Origin: Hymenobacter sp. BT559 | Lineage (GTDB): Bacteria > Bacteroidota > Bacteroidia > Cytophagales > Hymenobacteraceae | NCBI RefSeq assembly: GCF_016427535.1 | Contig: NZ_JAELXV010000001.1 | Span: forward strand, 1,550,001 to 1,614,000 | Length of the DNA: 64,000 nucleotides | Reading direction: 5' to 3' | Shown: positions 61,646-64,000 of the stretch, piece after piece | Layout of the letters: each line of letters begins with the position of its first letter | Numbering within the stretch: position 1 is the first letter of the stretch | Made by a program: the position numbers and the translations under genes | The notes under the pieces: generated by a model | Databases searched by the model: none | The model's input: only the letters and a program-made list of their open reading frames with translations | Told to the model about the DNA's origin: nothing

Positions 61646-62302
61646 CTACTCCACGTCCGTGCTATCCCACTCGGCCAGGAACTGCGCCACAAACTCCTCC
61701 ATAAACTGGTGCCGGCGCTGGGCCAACTGCCGGGCGGCTGGTGTGTGCAGGCGGTCTTTGAGGTGCAGCAGCTTCTCGTAGAAATGGTTGAGGGTGGGCG
61801 CGGTGCTTTGCTTGTATTGCTCGAAGTCGGCATGCGACACGGGCGGCGTGGCCGGGTCGTGCATGGGGCGGCCCTTATGCCCGCCGTAGGCAAAGGCCCG
61901 CCCCACCCCAATGGCGCCGATGGCATCGAGCCGGTCGGCGTCTTGCACCACGGCCGCTTCGGGGCTGGTCACGGGCGTTTCGACCCCTAGGCCTTTAAAG
62001 CTTACTTCGCGAATGACTTGCTCGACGCGGGCCACGGTGGCCTCGGGCACCTGCTGGCTCAGCAGCCAGGCACGGGCGGCACGAGGACCGGCCTCGTAGT
62101 CGCCCCCGTGAAATTTCCAATCGGCAATATCGTGGAGCAGCGCGGCCAGCTCAGCTACTTCGAGGTCAGTGCCCGGCGTTTGGGCACCTAGGGCGCGGGC
62201 CACGTGCCACACCCGCCGAATATGGGGCCAGTCGTGCCCCGAGCCTTCGGCGTGAAATTTTTCTTCGATGAAAGCAGCCGTAGCAGCGATAACTGGGGTC
62301 AT
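61646..62302 (-). CDS. HD-domain phosphohydrolase
   Basis: 218 residues from the ATG at 62302; upstream codons would add unrelated text. The metal-binding pattern is His in GHDWPHIRRVWHVA, His-Asp in AALLHDIADWKFHGG and Asp in VVQDADRLDAIGAIGVGR, as in the small bacterial HD-hydrolase (YedJ-like) group. It ends MEEFVAQFLAEWDS. Substrate not predictable; it is divergent from gpsA. Confidence 0.88.
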   Translation of the reverse strand: MTPVIAATAAFIEEKFHAEGSGHDWPHIRRVWHVARALGAQTPGTDLEVAELAALLHDIADWKFHGGDYEAGPRAARAWLLSQQVPEATVARVEQVIREVSFKGLGVETPVTSPEAAVVQDADRLDAIGAIGVGRAFAYGGHKGRPMHDPATPPVSHADFEQYKQSTAPTLNHFYEKLLHLKDRLHTPAARQLAQRRHQFMEEFVAQFLAEWDSTDVE

Positions 62303-62511
62303 GGCAGTGACGTAGTGTAAAACTATAGAAAAGGCCGAGCAAGCCGACGCTAAGCTGACCCACTGACTAGCAGCCCTTACGGCAACCCGCCCAGCGGGCG
62401 GGCGTGGGGCAGCCAAGCGCTAGCGTGCAAAGATGCGGCCCGCTACGCTAGTTTGCGGGCTGAATTCCCTCCTGACCTGTTCGCCGGGTCGCATTGCCCC
62501 GGCCCTCCCCT

Positions 62512-63507
62512 ATGGAAAAAATTGCCATGCTGGGCGGCGGCTCCTGGGCCACCGCGCTTACCAAAATCCTCTCCGAAAACGGCGCCCGCGTCGATTGGTG
62601 GCTGCGCTCGAAAGACGACGTGCAGCACCTGCTGCGCACCGGCCACAACCCGCGCTACCTCTCGGCCGTGCAGTTCGACCGCAACCTGGTGTACCCCACT
62701 ACCGACCTCACCGACGCCGTAGCTGAGGCCGACTGGCTGGTGCTGGCCGTACCCGCGGCTTTTGTGCAACCCGTGCTCGACAAGCTGGGCCGCGACGCGC
62801 TACGCCACAAAAGCGGCGTGGTGTCGGCCATCAAGGGCATGATACCCGGCAAAAACGTGCTCGTGACCGACTACGTGCAGGAGCGCTTCCGGCTGCCCGC
62901 CGCCCGCCTAGGGGTCATTGCCGGGCCCTGCCACGCCGAAGAGGTTGCCCTCGAAAAGCAGAGCTACCTCACCATCGGCTCGCCCGACGTGAGCGGGCTG
63001 GCCAATAGCTTTTGCCACTTGCTGCGCAACCGCTACGTGAGCGCCCACCCCGCCGCCGACCTCGATGGCATCGAGTACTGCGCCGTGATGAAGAACATCA
63101 TTGCCCTCACCGGCGGCATCGCCCACGGCCTGGGCTACGGCGATAACTTTCTGGCCGTGCTGGTGAGTAATGCAGTGCAGGAAATCCGGCGCTTCTTGCA
63201 GGCCATCTCGCCCCAGCCCCGCGACCTCTCCGCCTCCGCCTACCTAGGCGACTTGCTGGTGACGGCCTACTCACAGTTTTCGCGCAACCGCACCTTCGGC
63301 AACATGGTGGGCCGCGGCTACTCCGTAAAGTCGGCCCAACTGGAAATGAACATGATTGCCGAGGGCTACTACGCCGTGAAGAGCATTCACGAACTCAACC
63401 GCCAGCTCAAAGTGAACATGCCCATTACTACGGCTGCGTATAATGTGCTATATGAGCGCATTGCGCCGGCCGTGGAGTTGGAGATATTGAAAGAGAAGCT
63501 TAGATAG
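62512..63507 (+). CDS. gpsA: Glycerol-3-phosphate dehydrogenase [NAD(P)+]
   Basis: 331 residues from the ATG at 62512 (MEKIAMLGGGSWATALTKIL), where the GxGxxG-type nucleotide loop appears as GGGSWA. It reduces dihydroxyacetone phosphate to sn-glycerol 3-phosphate for phospholipids. Family text: VVSAIKGMIPGKNVLVTDY, GVIAGPCHAEEV, and the active-site Lys in CAVMKNIIALTGGIAHGLGYGDN. An earlier in-frame start at 62494 is less likely. Confidence 0.95.
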   Translation: MEKIAMLGGGSWATALTKILSENGARVDWWLRSKDDVQHLLRTGHNPRYLSAVQFDRNLVYPTTDLTDAVAEADWLVLAVPAAFVQPVLDKLGRDALRHKSGVVSAIKGMIPGKNVLVTDYVQERFRLPAARLGVIAGPCHAEEVALEKQSYLTIGSPDVSGLANSFCHLLRNRYVSAHPAADLDGIEYCAVMKNIIALTGGIAHGLGYGDNFLAVLVSNAVQEIRRFLQAISPQPRDLSASAYLGDLLVTAYSQFSRNRTFGNMVGRGYSVKSAQLEMNMIAEGYYAVKSIHELNRQLKVNMPITTAAYNVLYERIAPAVELEILKEKLR

Positions 63508-63508
63508 T

Positions 63509-63895
63509 TTATGACTTGGCTTGGTGAGATAAACCCCAAGCAGCAACCGCAGCTAAGGCAATCATTATCACCGCCCGGCCATAAATATTAGTATTTCCTA
63601 GTTCTCGCTCCAGCATGAACTCCACTGGATGATTGGCATTATAAATCACTACTACTTCCTCCCCTAGGAAATACTCAGCATCCGTAAACCGCCAACCACT
63701 ACTTTCCCCTTCTATCATCTGCCCATATAAAGTGATAAACTGCGCCTTATAAGTGACGGTAGATTTATCCTGTTTACTTCCAGTAATCGTCCCGTTGACT
63801 CTAATACCTGTCCGTTTGAGGTTGCGTGTTTGCCAAACACCTTTCAAATTTGAGGCAGTTACTATTATCAGCACACCTAGGACAAACCAGTTCAT
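63509..63895 (-). CDS. DUF3592-type membrane protein
   Basis: 128 residues. A membrane segment at about 3-22 (WFVLGVLIIVTASNLKGVW) and another at about 105-122 (AVIMIALAAVAAWGL) flank a periplasmic or cytosolic beta domain (GIRVNGTITGSKQDKSTVTY, EEVVVIYNANHP) as in DUF3592 proteins. Convergent with gpsA with a single base between the stop codons, so the two genes must share their terminator signals. Function unknown. Confidence 0.75.
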   Translation of the reverse strand: MNWFVLGVLIIVTASNLKGVWQTRNLKRTGIRVNGTITGSKQDKSTVTYKAQFITLYGQMIEGESSGWRFTDAEYFLGEEVVVIYNANHPVEFMLERELGNTNIYGRAVIMIALAAVAAWGLSHQAKS

Positions 63896-64000
63896 GAGGT
63901 AAATCTATGAGACTGACACTATTCGAAAAGCAGATGATAAGCAACTCAGCTAGAGCCTTAGCTACGCCGCCCGCAACCAGAGGGCAACGAAATTCAATCG

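Larger units (their letters stand above)
99..63880. repeat. Highly iterated palindrome CCTAGG through the whole window
   Basis: By eye I find about 100 copies. Base composition alone predicts about 20. In genes nearly all are in the frame CC-CTA-GGN, coding Leu-Gly, although CTA is otherwise uncommon here; one exception is CCT-AGG (Pro-Arg) at 12521. None is seen between about 12,860 and 16,970. Confidence 0.8.

Noticed and set aside
1..64000. tRNA, rRNA, CRISPR or insertion sequence
   Set aside because: No cloverleaf, rRNA core, regular spacer array or transposase was seen in reading the window.

Overview
The window looks like a chromosomal segment of a high-GC member of the Bacteroidota, most likely Hymenobacter or a close relative (Cytophagales). 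The support is: a SusC/SusD pair with a FecR/ECF-sigma switch, a type IX secretion sorting domain on a subtilase, an HU-CCDC81/SPOR protein, promoters of the Bacteroidota type (TTG or TTTG, about 18-20 bp, TAnnTTTG), and no obvious Shine-Dalgarno sequences. No rRNA, tRNA, CRISPR array, insertion sequence or prophage was seen.

Layout. 0.1-1.1 kb: osmoprotectant-type ABC ATPase. 1.5-11.8 kb: an envelope cluster on the + strand (large TPR protein, outer-membrane barrel, HU-CCDC81/SPOR protein, ExbB, ExbD, TonB-like protein, then folC). 11.9-18.9 kb: K+ channel-like protein, trmB, a frame-disrupted erythromycin-esterase-like gene, a TrpF homologue lacking its catalytic Cys, mnmA, and a lipoprotein. 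19.0-35.8 kb: one long minus-strand catabolic locus. From its promoter-proximal end it reads ECF sigma, FecR, SusC with an STN domain, SusD, GH29 fucosidase, GH20 hexosaminidase, GntP permease, RidA, D-serine-dehydratase-like PLP enzyme, M19 dipeptidase, and GH51 arabinofuranosidase. 36.3-44.2 kb: secreted subtilase, zinc-ribbon protein, rpe, a TonB-dependent receptor, an AT-rich orphan gene, an alpha/beta hydrolase and a RES/Xre toxin-antitoxin pair. 44.2-54.4 kb: a complete histidine operon, hisG-D-C-(GNAT)-B-H-A-(HAD)-F-(VOC)-IE. It is preceded by a short gene, absent from ordinary gene calls, for a 33-residue leader peptide with five consecutive His codons. 54.5-56.6 kb: an AT-rich stretch with one gene of unknown function and a perfect 22-bp inverted repeat. 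56.6-64 kb: TPR protein, gyrA, small envelope proteins, HD hydrolase, gpsA and a DUF3592 protein.

How the genes work together. The envelope cluster supplies proton-motive energy (ExbB/ExbD/TonB) to receptors such as SusC. The polysaccharide locus senses (STN to FecR to sigma), imports (SusCD) and degrades fucose-, N-acetylhexosamine- and arabinose-containing glycans. It also carries a D-hydroxy-amino-acid module. The his operon encodes all ten pathway steps and appears to be controlled by a leader peptide.

The most unusual signals are not genes: (1) the his leader/attenuator; (2) the palindrome CCTAGG, about 100 copies by eye where about 20 are expected, mostly read as Leu-Gly (CTA GGN); (3) intergenic gaps filled from stop codon to start codon by hairpins whose arms are degenerate 7-bp (or 8-bp) tandem repeats; (4) a two-copy element with a covarying stem directly in front of hisB and hisF.
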